Source: JACVRW01 sp963803085 (GTDB lineage: Bacteria > Actinomycetota > Thermoleophilia > Solirubrobacterales > Thermoleophilaceae). Taken from it: 64,000 nucleotides of DNA. The translations under genes and the position numbers were made by a program. Positions 8,129-16,359 of this stretch are shown here, piece by piece. Position 1 is the first letter of the stretch, and each line of letters opens with the position of its first letter. The stretch covers positions 243,730-307,729 of the forward strand of contig CAWDLE010000021.1 of NCBI GenBank assembly GCA_963803085.1. The letters run 5' to 3'. The notes beneath the pieces are model-generated. The model did no database searches, was not told where the DNA came from, and saw only the letters and a program-made list of their open reading frames with translations.

Positions 8129-9219
8129 CCCCCGGGTCGGGGGAACCGCTCCGGGTCGGGCTGATCGGCTACGGCCTCGCCGGGTCGGCGTTCCATGCGC
8201 CGCTCGTCGAGGCCGTGCCCGGTCTCACGCTCGCGTCCGTCGTCACGTCCAATCCTGAGCGCGCCGCTCAGGCGCGCTCCACCTACCCGCAAGCGCAGAT
8301 CCTCCCGTCCGCCGACGAACTGTTCGGCGCCGCGGACGCGCACGATCTCGTGGTGGTGGCGGCGCCGAATCGCGAGCACGTGCCGCTGGGTCTGGCGGCG
8401 GTCGAGGCGGGACTTCACCTCGTGGTGGACAAGCCGCTGGCCGCGAACGTGGCCGACGCGCAGCGGCTGGCGGACGCCGCGGCGGCACGCGGCGTCGTGG
8501 CGAGCGTCTTCCACAACCGGCGCTGGGACGGTGAGTTCCTGACCCTGCGGCGGCTCGTAGCCGAGGGTTCGCTCGGTGATCTCGTACGGGTCGAGTCCCG
8601 CTTCGACCGCTGGCGGCCGCACGTCGACCAGAGCAAGTGGCGCGAGGGCAGCGCCCCAGAGGACGCGGGCGGGGTTCTGTTCGACCTCGGCCCCCATCTG
8701 ATCGACCAGGTGCTCGAACTGCTCGGGCCGGCCCGGTCGGTGTTCGCGGAGGTGCGGCGGCTGCGTCCGGGCGCGCAGGTGGACGACGACATCTTTCTCG
8801 CTCTCGAGCACTCCTCGGGAGTGCACTCGCACCTATCGGCGACCATGCTGGCGGCGCAGCCCGGGCCGCGCCTTAGGGCGCTCGGCGCGCGCTCCGCATA
8901 CGTGAAGTGGGAAGCCGACGTCCAGGAGGACGAGCTCCGAGCCGGCGCACGCCCGGGGGATACCGGCTTCGGCGAGGACCCGCCCGAGTCTTGGGGACTC
9001 CTGGGCACCGAGGGCGACGCGAAGCGGGTGAAGACGGAGCCGGGGCGGTACGTCGAGTTCTATGAGCTGATGGAGCGAGCGATCCGAGCTCGCGGTGGCG
9101 ACGCGGAGGCCGGCGGCGGCGAGCCGCCGCCCGTGCCGCTCGAGGCCGGCATCGCGACTCTGCGCGTGATCGAGGCCGCCCAGGCCAGCGCGGCGCAGAG
9201 CGTCGTCGTGCCGCTGTAA
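8125..9219 (+). CDS. Gfo/Idh/MocA-family oxidoreductase, non-canonical start
   Basis: A 364-residue NAD(P)-dependent dehydrogenase. The Rossmann motif VGLIGYGLAGSAFHAPLVEA is N-terminal. EHVPLGLAAVEAGLHLVVDKP carries the catalytic Lys motif (the DKP variant of EKP), and GGVLFDLGPHLIDQVLELLG is typical of the second domain. It probably oxidises or epimerises the imported sugar. No ATG, GTG or TTG exists between the permease stop and the Rossmann motif; the only near-cognate start is CTG at 8125, overlapping the permease TGA (CTGA). Initiation inside the permease gene at 7960 would add about 55 atypical residues. The function is clear; the start is not. Confidence 0.8.
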   Translation: MTPGSGEPLRVGLIGYGLAGSAFHAPLVEAVPGLTLASVVTSNPERAAQARSTYPQAQILPSADELFGAADAHDLVVVAAPNREHVPLGLAAVEAGLHLVVDKPLAANVADAQRLADAAAARGVVASVFHNRRWDGEFLTLRRLVAEGSLGDLVRVESRFDRWRPHVDQSKWREGSAPEDAGGVLFDLGPHLIDQVLELLGPARSVFAEVRRLRPGAQVDDDIFLALEHSSGVHSHLSATMLAAQPGPRLRALGARSAYVKWEADVQEDELRAGARPGDTGFGEDPPESWGLLGTEGDAKRVKTEPGRYVEFYELMERAIRARGGDAEAGGGEPPPVPLEAGIATLRVIEAAQASAAQSVVVPL

Positions 9220-9263
9220 CTCGCTCGTTGCGTGCGCGAGCCCACCGGTGCGCCGGGCGCGCG

Positions 9264-9269
9264 TACGGT
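9264..9269 (+). promoter_or_regulatory. -10 element (TACGGT) of the pilin-like pair
   Basis: TACGGT ends 8 nt before the ATG at 9278, with no Shine-Dalgarno sequence, as expected for a leaderless transcript. It lies in the 58-bp gap after the dehydrogenase stop, so the pair has its own promoter. Confidence 0.45.
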
Positions 9270-9277
9270 CGCCGGTC

Positions 9278-9817
9278 ATGCGGAACGACGGCGGGCAGGC
9301 GAGCGTCGAGTGGATCGGACTCGTGCTCCTGCTCGCGCTCGCCCTGGCGGCGCTCGTCCGATTCGCGCCGAGCGCGGACGCCGAGGCGCTCGGCCCCGAG
9401 CTGCTGCACGCGATCGGCTGCGCAGCGCGCGGCGGCTGCGAGGCGCCGAGCACCGGCGCGCAGCCCGAGGACGGCGCGCGCCCGGGCCGCGGCGCTCCGC
9501 GCGGCATGGTCAGCACGCCGCCGCTCGTGCCAGTCGCACCGCGGGACCGGCCGGCGCCCATCTCTCGCTCGCTTCCCGGGCGGCTGCTTCGCGGCGGTGC
9601 GCTCGCTCGGCGGGCCGGGCGCAGCGCCGGCGTGCTGTGGCGTCGCTCGTGGATGCTCTGTCTCGGCTACGAGCGCGTCCGTTACGGCTTTCTGAACCCG
9701 GAGATCCGCTTTCCGAACGCCTCGATTCCGTACTCCGAGCAGCTCCGGATCGCGAACGACTGCCTAAGCCCCGTCGACCTCGTGCGCGACTGGGATCTGA
9801 TCCGGGGCCCGCGGTGA
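9278..9817 (+). CDS. TadE-like protein with prepilin-type N-terminus
   Basis: A 179-residue protein of unknown function. The N-terminus MRNDGGQASVEWIGLVLLLA has the class III (type IV pilin-like) pattern: a short charged leader, a glycine before the presumed cleavage, glutamate five residues later, then one hydrophobic helix. The remainder is Arg/Pro-rich, then contains LRIANDCLSPVDLVRDWDLI near the C-terminus. The start at 9278 is supported by TACGGT at 9264-9269. It overlaps the next gene by 4 nt (GTGA), and that gene carries the same N-terminal motif, so the two are probably exported together by a Tad/Flp-type route. Confidence 0.55.
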   Translation: MRNDGGQASVEWIGLVLLLALALAALVRFAPSADAEALGPELLHAIGCAARGGCEAPSTGAQPEDGARPGRGAPRGMVSTPPLVPVAPRDRPAPISRSLPGRLLRGGALARRAGRSAGVLWRRSWMLCLGYERVRYGFLNPEIRFPNASIPYSEQLRIANDCLSPVDLVRDWDLIRGPR

Positions 9818-10821
9818 GCGCTCACCGAGGGTGCGAGCGCGGGCAGGCGAGCGTCGAGCTAGTCGCCCTGCTCCTGCTCCTGTCGCTCGCCTTCGCGGCG
9901 GCCGTGGCGGTCAGCCCGATGATGGACGGCCGCTCCCTGGGTGGTTTTCTGACGCATCACCTCATGTGCGCGGCCACACGTAGCTGCCACCAGGCGGAGG
10001 AGGCGTTGGAGGTCGCGTACGGCGAGGAGCTGGCCGGAACGATCAGGGACCATGCTCCGAACCTGGTCTATGAGCCGGGCGAACTGGAGTTGCCCGTCGA
10101 CTGGCGGCGCTGCCGTCAGGCTCGCTGCGCGAGCGCCCCGAACGATCCCGCGCTCGACGCGCACCTGGGCGACGGCCGCGGTAGTGGAGGCCAGCGGGTG
10201 CGCGCCACCGCCTTCACTCGCGTGATCAGGCGCGGCGGCCGCCTCTACCTCCAGTACTGGCTCTATTACCCCGACTCGAACAGCGCGGTGGCGGGGTCTG
10301 ACCTGGCGTGGGAGCGCTCGTGGATCCTGCCGCGGCTTCGTGCCCTTCTGTTCGGCAGCCCCGACTACCCCGGCTTCCATCGCGACGACTGGGAGGGCGT
10401 CTTCGTCCGCATCGACCCGGACGGGAGCACCTGGGTGCGCGCGAGCGCGCACGGCCATTACCAGGGCTGCAAGTGGCGCGAGTGCCGGAACCAGTGGATC
10501 CGGTCAACCGGCTGGGTGCGGGTGTCGCGTGGCAGCCACGCCGGGCACGTGCCCTTCCTCGTAACTCCGCGACCGCACGATCCACGCAACGGGCCGGGCG
10601 TCCCGCGCTTCATCACGCCGCCGCAGTCGCCCGCACCGCACCGGCCGCGCGTGCCGCAGGTACCTGGGCGCAACCTCGACGAGCGCTCCACAACCGGGGA
10701 GGGCCTGCGCCTCGTCCCGCTCGAGAACCTCGACCGGGACCCCTACCTCCCGCTGGACGGCGAGGTGAAGCCGCCCTGGGAAAAGCGCGCGTACTCGGAT
10801 CCGGAAACGGGGGAGTCCTAG
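9814..10821 (+). CDS. Pilin-like signal plus Vps62-like surface domain protein
   Basis: A 335-residue protein. The N-terminus (GTG start, VSAHRGCERGQASVELVALL) repeats the GQASVE pattern of the preceding gene, so it is likely processed by prepilin peptidase. The body contains LYLQYWLYYPDSNS, GFHRDDWEGVFVRID and ASAHGHYQGCKW, which resembles the W/H/D-rich pattern of Vps62/DUF946-like proteins, a weak match made by eye. The C-terminus is Pro-rich. The start overlaps the upstream TGA. A secreted or surface role is inferred; no enzymatic activity can be claimed. Confidence 0.55.
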   Translation: MSAHRGCERGQASVELVALLLLLSLAFAAAVAVSPMMDGRSLGGFLTHHLMCAATRSCHQAEEALEVAYGEELAGTIRDHAPNLVYEPGELELPVDWRRCRQARCASAPNDPALDAHLGDGRGSGGQRVRATAFTRVIRRGGRLYLQYWLYYPDSNSAVAGSDLAWERSWILPRLRALLFGSPDYPGFHRDDWEGVFVRIDPDGSTWVRASAHGHYQGCKWRECRNQWIRSTGWVRVSRGSHAGHVPFLVTPRPHDPRNGPGVPRFITPPQSPAPHRPRVPQVPGRNLDERSTTGEGLRLVPLENLDRDPYLPLDGEVKPPWEKRAYSDPETGES

Positions 10822-10843
10822 CCGAACGGCGGGCAGCCGGGTT

Positions 10844-10879
10844 TACGCTGGAGGCGTGAAGGGAAGCCGCTGTCCGTGA
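10844..10879 (+). promoter_or_regulatory. -10 element and 7-codon leader ORF upstream of the patatin gene
   Basis: TACGCT (10844-10849) ends 6 nt before a GTG at 10856. That GTG opens a 7-codon frame (M K G S R C P) whose TGA (10877-10879) overlaps the GTG start of the patatin gene (GTGA). A leaderless mini-ORF could thus feed ribosomes into the lipase gene. Alternatively AAGGGA (10859-10864) is simply a Shine-Dalgarno sequence on a roughly 20-nt leader. Confidence 0.4.
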
Positions 10880-11946
10880 GAGTTGGGTTGGTGCTCGGCG
10901 CGGGCGGCGTGCTCGGCGGCGCGTGGCTCACGGGTGGGCTGAGCGCGCTGGCGAAGGAGACCGACTGGGATCCGGGCAGCGCCGAGTTCATCGTGGGCAC
11001 GTCGGCGGGCTCGATGATCGGGGCTCTCGTGGCGGGCGGCGTGCCGCCCTGGTTCATGGTCGCCCATTCGCGCGGCGAGGTCTTCGACGGGCTCGCCGGC
11101 CCCGACGGCCGTCCGGCCGCCGACGCCGACCGCGCCGCGGGCGCCTCCTTCAAGATCCATCGCGGCCTGCCGCTGCTCGGGCCGGGCTCGCTGCGCATGG
11201 CGTTCACCGCGCTCTCCAACCCGCTTCGGCACACGCCCCTGCAGATGCTGGCCGGCTGGCTGCCGTCCGGCTTCATGTCGACCGAGTCCCTGAAAGACGT
11301 TGTGAGCCGCGCCGTCCCCGGCTCCTGGGTGGAGCACCCGAACTACTGGGCCGTCGCGTGTGACTACGAGTCCGGGCGGCGCACGCCGTTCGGGCGCGTG
11401 GCCTCCCCGCGCGCCGAGATCGGCGACGCAGTGGCGGCGTCGTGTGCGATTCCCGGCTTCTTCAGGCCCGTGAAGATCGGCGGGCGGCGCTACGTGGACG
11501 GCGGCGTCTGCTCCGTGTCGAACATGGACCTGGTGGCCGGTCGCGGGCTCGATCTAGTGATCTGCCTAAACCCGCTCACGAGCCAGGCCGAGGGGGCGTC
11601 CGGCGTCGGCGCCGTTCTTGACCTCATCCCCGCGATCACCCGGCGCGCGTCGCGCGCCAGGCTCGAGCGCGAGGAGCGCAAGGTGCGCCGCTTCGGCGCG
11701 GACGTCGTGATCATCGAGCCGACCGCCGAGGACCACGCCGTGATGGGGCGCAACTGGATGAGCGCGGACCGCCGCCAGGACGTGATCGAGACCGCCGAGC
11801 GTACGGTGGCCGCGCAGCTTCGCGACCCTGACATCCGCGCACGGCTCACGGGCCTTCCGGAGGGCGAGTCGCACAAGATCAGCCGTCCCTCGGGGCCGCC
11901 GTCGAGCTGGCCCGAGATCCGCCCCGCGGCAAGACGGGCGGCATGA
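10876..11946 (+). CDS. Patatin-like phospholipase
   Basis: A 356-residue acyl hydrolase of the RssA/patatin type with a Ser-Asp dyad. The oxyanion loop LVLGAGGVLGGAWLTGG is at the N-terminus, the nucleophile motif is GTSAGS at about residue 43, and the catalytic aspartate is in YVDGGVCSVSNMDL. It is expected to release fatty acids from glycerolipids at the membrane. The GTG start overlaps the stop of a 7-codon leader, and its TGA overlaps the start of the acyltransferase gene (ATGA). With the two downstream genes it can supply the deacylation step of a lipid-remodelling cycle. Confidence 0.88.
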   Translation: MRVGLVLGAGGVLGGAWLTGGLSALAKETDWDPGSAEFIVGTSAGSMIGALVAGGVPPWFMVAHSRGEVFDGLAGPDGRPAADADRAAGASFKIHRGLPLLGPGSLRMAFTALSNPLRHTPLQMLAGWLPSGFMSTESLKDVVSRAVPGSWVEHPNYWAVACDYESGRRTPFGRVASPRAEIGDAVAASCAIPGFFRPVKIGGRRYVDGGVCSVSNMDLVAGRGLDLVICLNPLTSQAEGASGVGAVLDLIPAITRRASRARLEREERKVRRFGADVVIIEPTAEDHAVMGRNWMSADRRQDVIETAERTVAAQLRDPDIRARLTGLPEGESHKISRPSGPPSSWPEIRPAARRAA

Positions 11947-12863
11947 CCACCAAGACCTCCCGCGAGTCCTCGAACGGGTCCGAGCCCGAGGCGGCGGGCG
12001 GGGCGGCAAGCGGGCCGTCCTCGCTCGCACGTATGGCCGGCCGACTGATCGGCGCGGTGGCCCAGGAGGCGCAGCGCCGCGTGCCGAGCGCCGACCTCGA
12101 CGAGCGCGATCCCGACTACATCCGCGAGACCCTGCCCGGGCTCTGGATGCTCGCGAGCCTCTACTTCCGGGCGGACGTGCGCGGCCTCCAGAACATCCCG
12201 GAGGACGGCCCCGTGCTGCTCGTGGGCAACCACTCCGGCGGCAACCTCACGCCTGACACGCACGTGTTCACCCTGGCGTTCAGCACCTACTTCGGGGTCG
12301 AGCGCCGCTTCCATCAGCTGGCCCACAACCTCGTGCTGTCGATGCCCGGGCTTGGGATGCTGCGCAAGTACGGCACCGTGGCCGCCACTCCCGAGAACGC
12401 GGAAGAGGCGCTCGACTCAGGCGCTGCGCTGCTCGTCTACCCGGGCGGCGACTACGAGGTTCACCGGCCCAGCTGGGAGTCCGCGCGCGTGGACTTCAAC
12501 GGCCGCAAGGGCTTCATCCGGCTGGCGAAATCGAAGGGCGTGCCGCTCGTTCCGGTCGTCGCGATCGGCGGCCAGGAGACCGCCCTGTTCCTCTCGCGCG
12601 GCGAGGGCATCGCGCGACTGTTGGGGATCGACCGCATGTTCCGGCTGAAGGTGCTGCCGATCTCGCTGGCGCTGCCCTGGGGTCTGAACGTGGGCGACAT
12701 GCTCGGCCACATCCCACTGCCCGCCAAGATCACGATCCAGGTACTCGAGCCGATCGACGTGTCGAGCATGGACGTGGACGAGGCCTATGAGCTCGTGATC
12801 GGACGGATGCAGACGGCGCTCACCGGGCTCGACGCGGAACGCAGCCTCCCCGTGCTCGGCTGA
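11943..12863 (+). CDS. PlsC-like glycerolipid acyltransferase
   Basis: A 306-residue member of the lysophospholipid/glycerol-3-phosphate acyltransferase superfamily. The catalytic H-x4-D motif appears as NHSGGNLTPD (His and Asp in spacing slightly different from the usual NHxxxxD). The second block is YPGGDYEVHRPSWESARVDF, followed by RKGFIRLAKSKGVPLVPVVA. It would transfer an acyl group from acyl-CoA to a lyso-lipid or related acceptor. The N-terminal 60 residues are polar and amphipathic. It is translationally coupled to both neighbours (ATGA upstream, TGATG downstream), linking it to the patatin and acyl-CoA synthetase. Confidence 0.85.
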   Translation: MTTKTSRESSNGSEPEAAGGAASGPSSLARMAGRLIGAVAQEAQRRVPSADLDERDPDYIRETLPGLWMLASLYFRADVRGLQNIPEDGPVLLVGNHSGGNLTPDTHVFTLAFSTYFGVERRFHQLAHNLVLSMPGLGMLRKYGTVAATPENAEEALDSGAALLVYPGGDYEVHRPSWESARVDFNGRKGFIRLAKSKGVPLVPVVAIGGQETALFLSRGEGIARLLGIDRMFRLKVLPISLALPWGLNVGDMLGHIPLPAKITIQVLEPIDVSSMDVDEAYELVIGRMQTALTGLDAERSLPVLG

Positions 12864-14959
12864 TGCGGGTCGAAAAGGACATCTCCCTCGACGCCGACCG
12901 CGAGGAGGTCTGGGAGCTCGTCTCCGATCCCGACAACTACTCGCGCTTCTGGCACGGGCTAACGCGGCTCGACCGCAAGAACGACCAGCACGGCTGCGGC
13001 GCCCGCTTCGCCATGCGCATGCGCGTGGGCTCCGCCGACATCGGCGGTCTGATCGAGATCGTCGAGTTCGACGAGCCCGCCGACATGGCCTGGCACAGCA
13101 TCACCGGGATCGACCACCGCGTCCGCTGGCGCCTTCGCGATGCCGACGACGGGCGCACAAAGGTGACCCTGCGCATGTCCTGGGACTCGCCGGGCGGCCT
13201 GCTCGGAATGGCCGCGGACCGCATCGGTGCCCCGATGGTGGCGCGCATCCTCGAGCGAACCCTTCAGAATCTGGCTCTGGAGCTGGATGACCAGGAGGTC
13301 TTTGAACAGGTGAGCAACGACGAGAGCATGAGCCTGCCCGCAAAGGTTCGCCACGAGCTCGGCAGCGTGAAGGTGCTGATCGACGCCGGCGTGATCCGGC
13401 CGATGCGGCCCGACCGGCTCTGGGGCGTGCTCCGGACGCTTCAGCGCTGGGGGCGCAGTCCCGCCGCAGGAGCGATCTCGCTCGCCGCGCGCTACCCGGA
13501 CGGGACGATGATCGTGGACGAGCTCGGGACACTCACCTACAGCGAGGTCGACACCCGCACGAACGCGCTCGCCCACGCCCTATCGGACGCCGGCATCGTC
13601 GAGGGCGACGGCGTCGGGATCATGTGCCGCAACCACCGCGGCTTCATCGAGGCGACCGTCGCCGTGTCGAAGCTCGGCGCGGACGCGCTCTACCTGAACA
13701 CCGCGTTCGCGGGCCCGCAGCTCACCGAGGTCGTGCAGCGCGAGAAGCCGAAGGCGCTGATCTTCGACGAGGAGTTCTACGGCCTGCTCGAGGGCGCGGG
13801 CCACCGCCGCAAGCGCTTCGTGGCCTGGCACGACTCGCCGAGCTGCGACGACCCGACGCTCGACGACCTGATGTCCGAGGGCGATCCGAGCCCGGTGGTG
13901 CCGCCGGAGCGCGAGGGGCGCGCGGTGATCCTCACGTCGGGCACCACCGGTACCCCGAAGGGCGCCTCCCGCGCCGGCCCGCAGTCGCTCGATCCCGCGG
14001 TGTCGTATCTGTCGCGGATCCCGCTGAAGAGCCGGCAGGTGATCCACATCGCGGCGCCGCTCTTCCACTCGTGGGGCTTCGCGCACTTCTCGCTCGGCCT
14101 GATCCTCGCCAACACGTACGTGCTGCGCCGCAAATTCGATCCAGAGGGCTGCCTCGCGGAGGTCGCGCGCTCGCGCGCCGATGCCCTTGCCGTCGTGCCG
14201 GTGATGATGCAGCGGATCATGGATCTGCCTGAGGAGACGCGCGCGAAGTACGACGTCTCGTCGCTCAAGGTTGTGGCGGCGAGTGGCTCGGCTCTTCCCG
14301 GCGACCTCGCCATCCACTGGATGGACGAGTTCGGCGACACGCTCTACAACCTCTACGGCTCCACCGAGGTGGCATGGGCCTCGATCGCCACGCCAGAGGA
14401 CATGCGCGCCGCGCCGGGCACCGCCGGCCTCCCGCCGCGCGGGACCGTCGTGAAGCTCTACGACGAGAACGGCAACGAGGTGAAGCCCGGCGAGACCGGC
14501 CGCATCTTCGTGGGCAACGAGCTGCTCTTCGAGGGCTACACCGGCGGCGGGACGAAGGACGTGATCGGCAACCTGATGGCCACGGGCGACGTGGGGCGCT
14601 TCGACGACGCGGGCCGCATGTTCGTGGAGGGCCGCGACGACGAGATGATCGTCTCCGGCGGGGAGAACGTCTTCCCCAAGGAGGTCGAGGACCTGCTCTC
14701 CCGCCACGACGCCGTGAGCGACGTGGCCGCGATCGGCGTGGACGACAAGGACTTCGGGCAGCGCCTGCGTGCCTTCGTGGTGCTGGAGAGCGGCAAGAAC
14801 GCGACAGAGGACGATCTCAAGGACTACGTGAAGAAGAACCTCGCGCGCTACAAGGTGCCGCGCGAGATCGTCTTCATCGACGAGCTTCCGCGCAACTCGA
14901 CGGGCAAGATCCTGAAGCGCGTGCTGAAGGACCAGGAGGAGGAGCCCGCCTCGAAGTAG
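12863..14959 (+). CDS. SRPBCC domain fused to acyl-CoA synthetase
   Basis: A 698-residue fusion. Residues 1-150 form an SRPBCC (polyketide cyclase-like) lipid-binding domain, beginning MRVEKDISLDADREEVWELV with SDPDNYSRFWHG. From about residue 190 it is an adenylate-forming fatty-acid-CoA ligase: P-loop LTSGTTGTPKG, YGSTE, TGDVGRFDDAGRMFVEGR, and the catalytic lysine motif PRNSTGKILKR near the C-terminus. It activates fatty acids to acyl-CoA; the SRPBCC part may capture or deliver the acid (inference). The start overlaps the acyltransferase stop (TGATG). No frameshift or stop separates the domains. The P-loop is followed by GASRAGP rather than a more usual GVVHTH-like stretch. Confidence 0.88.
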   Translation: MRVEKDISLDADREEVWELVSDPDNYSRFWHGLTRLDRKNDQHGCGARFAMRMRVGSADIGGLIEIVEFDEPADMAWHSITGIDHRVRWRLRDADDGRTKVTLRMSWDSPGGLLGMAADRIGAPMVARILERTLQNLALELDDQEVFEQVSNDESMSLPAKVRHELGSVKVLIDAGVIRPMRPDRLWGVLRTLQRWGRSPAAGAISLAARYPDGTMIVDELGTLTYSEVDTRTNALAHALSDAGIVEGDGVGIMCRNHRGFIEATVAVSKLGADALYLNTAFAGPQLTEVVQREKPKALIFDEEFYGLLEGAGHRRKRFVAWHDSPSCDDPTLDDLMSEGDPSPVVPPEREGRAVILTSGTTGTPKGASRAGPQSLDPAVSYLSRIPLKSRQVIHIAAPLFHSWGFAHFSLGLILANTYVLRRKFDPEGCLAEVARSRADALAVVPVMMQRIMDLPEETRAKYDVSSLKVVAASGSALPGDLAIHWMDEFGDTLYNLYGSTEVAWASIATPEDMRAAPGTAGLPPRGTVVKLYDENGNEVKPGETGRIFVGNELLFEGYTGGGTKDVIGNLMATGDVGRFDDAGRMFVEGRDDEMIVSGGENVFPKEVEDLLSRHDAVSDVAAIGVDDKDFGQRLRAFVVLESGKNATEDDLKDYVKKNLARYKVPREIVFIDELPRNSTGKILKRVLKDQEEEPASK

Positions 14960-15015
14960 GGATATCTGCTCCCAAACCGGGTACGGCATGCCGGAACCCA
15001 GAGGAAGGAGCAGGT

Positions 15016-15543
15016 ATGGATACCGGAGTGATCATTGCGATCGTCGCTGCAGCGCTGATATTGCTGGCGGTGCTGTGGTTCGCAGGTCGAAAGGGCCGCG
15101 AGCGCCGTTTCGAGACGCGCAGGCACGAGGCGCGCGAGATCCGCCGCGAGGCGGAGGTCGGCACGGCACAGGCCGACAGGACGCGTGCGGAGGCCGACGT
15201 GCAGGCGGCCGAGGCGAGGCGCCAGGAGGCGCAGGCGCGCGAGAGCGCGGCGGCTGCGGACGAGCAGCACCGCGAGGCGCGCGACCGGCACATCGAGGCG
15301 GCTGAGAAGGATCCCGACGCGGATCCCGACGAGGTGGCGGCGCAGTTCGACCGCGAGCGGGCCGAGGGTCGCGCGGTCGGCACGACCGGGGCAGCTCCCG
15401 CCGGGACGTCCAACGACCAGAGCGTCGAGCACCACGAGCACACCAGCGAGGCGGGCGAGGAGCGCGAGCGTCACTTCGAGCGCGACTCGAACGGCGAGGT
15501 CGTGCGCGACGAGGAGTACGAGCAGCCGCGCGGCGACCGCTAG
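15016..15543 (+). CDS. Membrane-anchored charged coiled-coil protein
   Basis: A 175-residue hypothetical protein. The N-terminal TM helix (VIIAIVAAALILLAVLWFAG) is followed by a long, very charged Ala/Glu/Arg-rich helix (residues about 30-110) likely to form a coiled coil, then an acidic, disordered C-terminus. Such proteins occur in actinobacteria as cytoplasm-facing membrane anchors; function unknown. AGGAAGGAG precedes the ATG at 15016. It follows the acyl-CoA synthetase by 56 nt in the same direction and ends at a strong terminator. Confidence 0.6.
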   Translation: MDTGVIIAIVAAALILLAVLWFAGRKGRERRFETRRHEAREIRREAEVGTAQADRTRAEADVQAAEARRQEAQARESAAAADEQHREARDRHIEAAEKDPDADPDEVAAQFDRERAEGRAVGTTGAAPAGTSNDQSVEHHEHTSEAGEERERHFERDSNGEVVRDEEYEQPRGDR

Positions 15544-15555
15544 GGCGGAGGACCG

Positions 15556-15589
15556 CCCTGCCGGCTGCAGAACTTCGCAGCCGGCAGGG
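15556..15589. terminator. Bidirectional terminator hairpin
   Basis: A 13-bp perfect stem (15556-15568, CCCTGCCGGCTGC, pairing with 15577-15589) encloses an 8-nt loop AGAACTTC. It lies between the convergent genes ending at 15543 and 15607, so it can stop transcription from both sides. There is no T-tract on either strand. Confidence 0.7.
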
Positions 15590-15606
15590 GGCTGGCCCCC
15601 GAGGGC

Positions 15607-16203
15607 CTAGCCGCAGACGGGCCAGTGCCCGTTGCCGTGGTTCTTGAGCAGCACCCAGGCCCTCCAGGTCTGCTCCGAGCGCGGCGCAGCGGCCGGGTCT
15701 CCCGACCCGCCCACAACACGCCATGTGCTGAAGCTGAACTGGTAGAGCCCGCGGTAAGCGCCGCCCGAGCTCACCGCGCGCGGGTTGTTGTGTGACTCGC
15801 ACCAAGCGATCGAGCGCAGCTGCGAGCGACTCCACGAGGCGATGTGGCGCACCTTGAAACGGTGCACCGTCGCACGGCCCTCGTAGGTGTCCGACCAGCG
15901 CGAGAACCGGACCTTCATGTTCCGGATCGAGCGCCGAAGCTCGCGGGCGGTCGCCGCCCGGTCGTCAGTGCGTGCCGCACGCACGAGGTTGCGGCCGTAC
16001 CACACCCCATAGCGGTCCAGCTTTCGTCGCCAGTGCCTGTACGAGGCTTGGATACGAGTACCGGCCGCCCTCGCCTGAGGCGCCTTCGATGTCGTGGTTG
16101 TCGTTGCGGTATCAGCCTGCGACGGAGCCTCCGCCACAGCCGGCGACGTCGCCGCCGGTGCCAGCGCGCATGCGCACGCCAGCAGGGTCACTGCCTTCCT
16201 CAA
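15607..16203 (-). CDS. Secreted Rpf-like transglycosylase domain protein
   Basis: A 198-residue exported peptidoglycan hydrolase of the resuscitation-promoting-factor/transglycosylase-like family. The N-terminal signal peptide (RKAVTLLACACALAPAATSP) is followed by a Thr-rich linker and a helical region. The catalytic domain is C-terminal: LRSIAWCESHNNPRA carries the catalytic Glu, followed by AYRGLYQFSFSTW and the terminal NGHWPVCG. Start is TTG at 16203 with GGAGGTGG just upstream; that ribosome-binding site sits inside a hairpin. The upstream region carries a CRP-like palindrome, recalling CRP control of rpfA in Mycobacterium tuberculosis. Predicted role: cell-wall remodelling and resuscitation from dormancy. 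Confidence 0.85.
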   Translation of the reverse strand: MRKAVTLLACACALAPAATSPAVAEAPSQADTATTTTTSKAPQARAAGTRIQASYRHWRRKLDRYGVWYGRNLVRAARTDDRAATARELRRSIRNMKVRFSRWSDTYEGRATVHRFKVRHIASWSRSQLRSIAWCESHNNPRAVSSGGAYRGLYQFSFSTWRVVGGSGDPAAAPRSEQTWRAWVLLKNHGNGHWPVCG

Positions 16204-16333
16204 AACACCACCTCCAAGGGTGGTCTGCCTGCCGTGCGAACGTCACCTGTGCACGGCTAGGGCTTGCCGAACTCGCGCGTTCTCCTCCCCCGCACGCAAG
16301 TAAGGCCGGTTTCCGGCTTACTCGGAGACCGTA
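16204..16333 (-). promoter_or_regulatory. Structured 5' leader and -10 of the Rpf-like gene
   Basis: On the minus strand a -10-like TACGGT (16328-16333) implies a leader of roughly 115 nt. Three hairpins are visible: a 9-bp stem with one bulge around GTAAGCCGG-AAA-CCGGCCTTAC, a 7-bp stem GCCGTGC/GCACGGC, and ACCACC-CTTGGA-GGTGGT, which pairs with the Shine-Dalgarno region GGAGGTGG. The last would hide the ribosome-binding site of the TTG start. Actinobacterial rpf leaders often hold a c-di-AMP (ydaO-type) riboswitch, but I could not match its conserved core, so the class is unassigned. Confidence 0.45.
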
Positions 16334-16359
16334 GCCACCGCTATGCCCGCCTAAACCAC

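Noticed and set aside
16204..16320. c-di-AMP (ydaO) riboswitch upstream of the Rpf-like gene
   Set aside because: Context fits, but I could not match the conserved core of the class, so I list only a structured leader.
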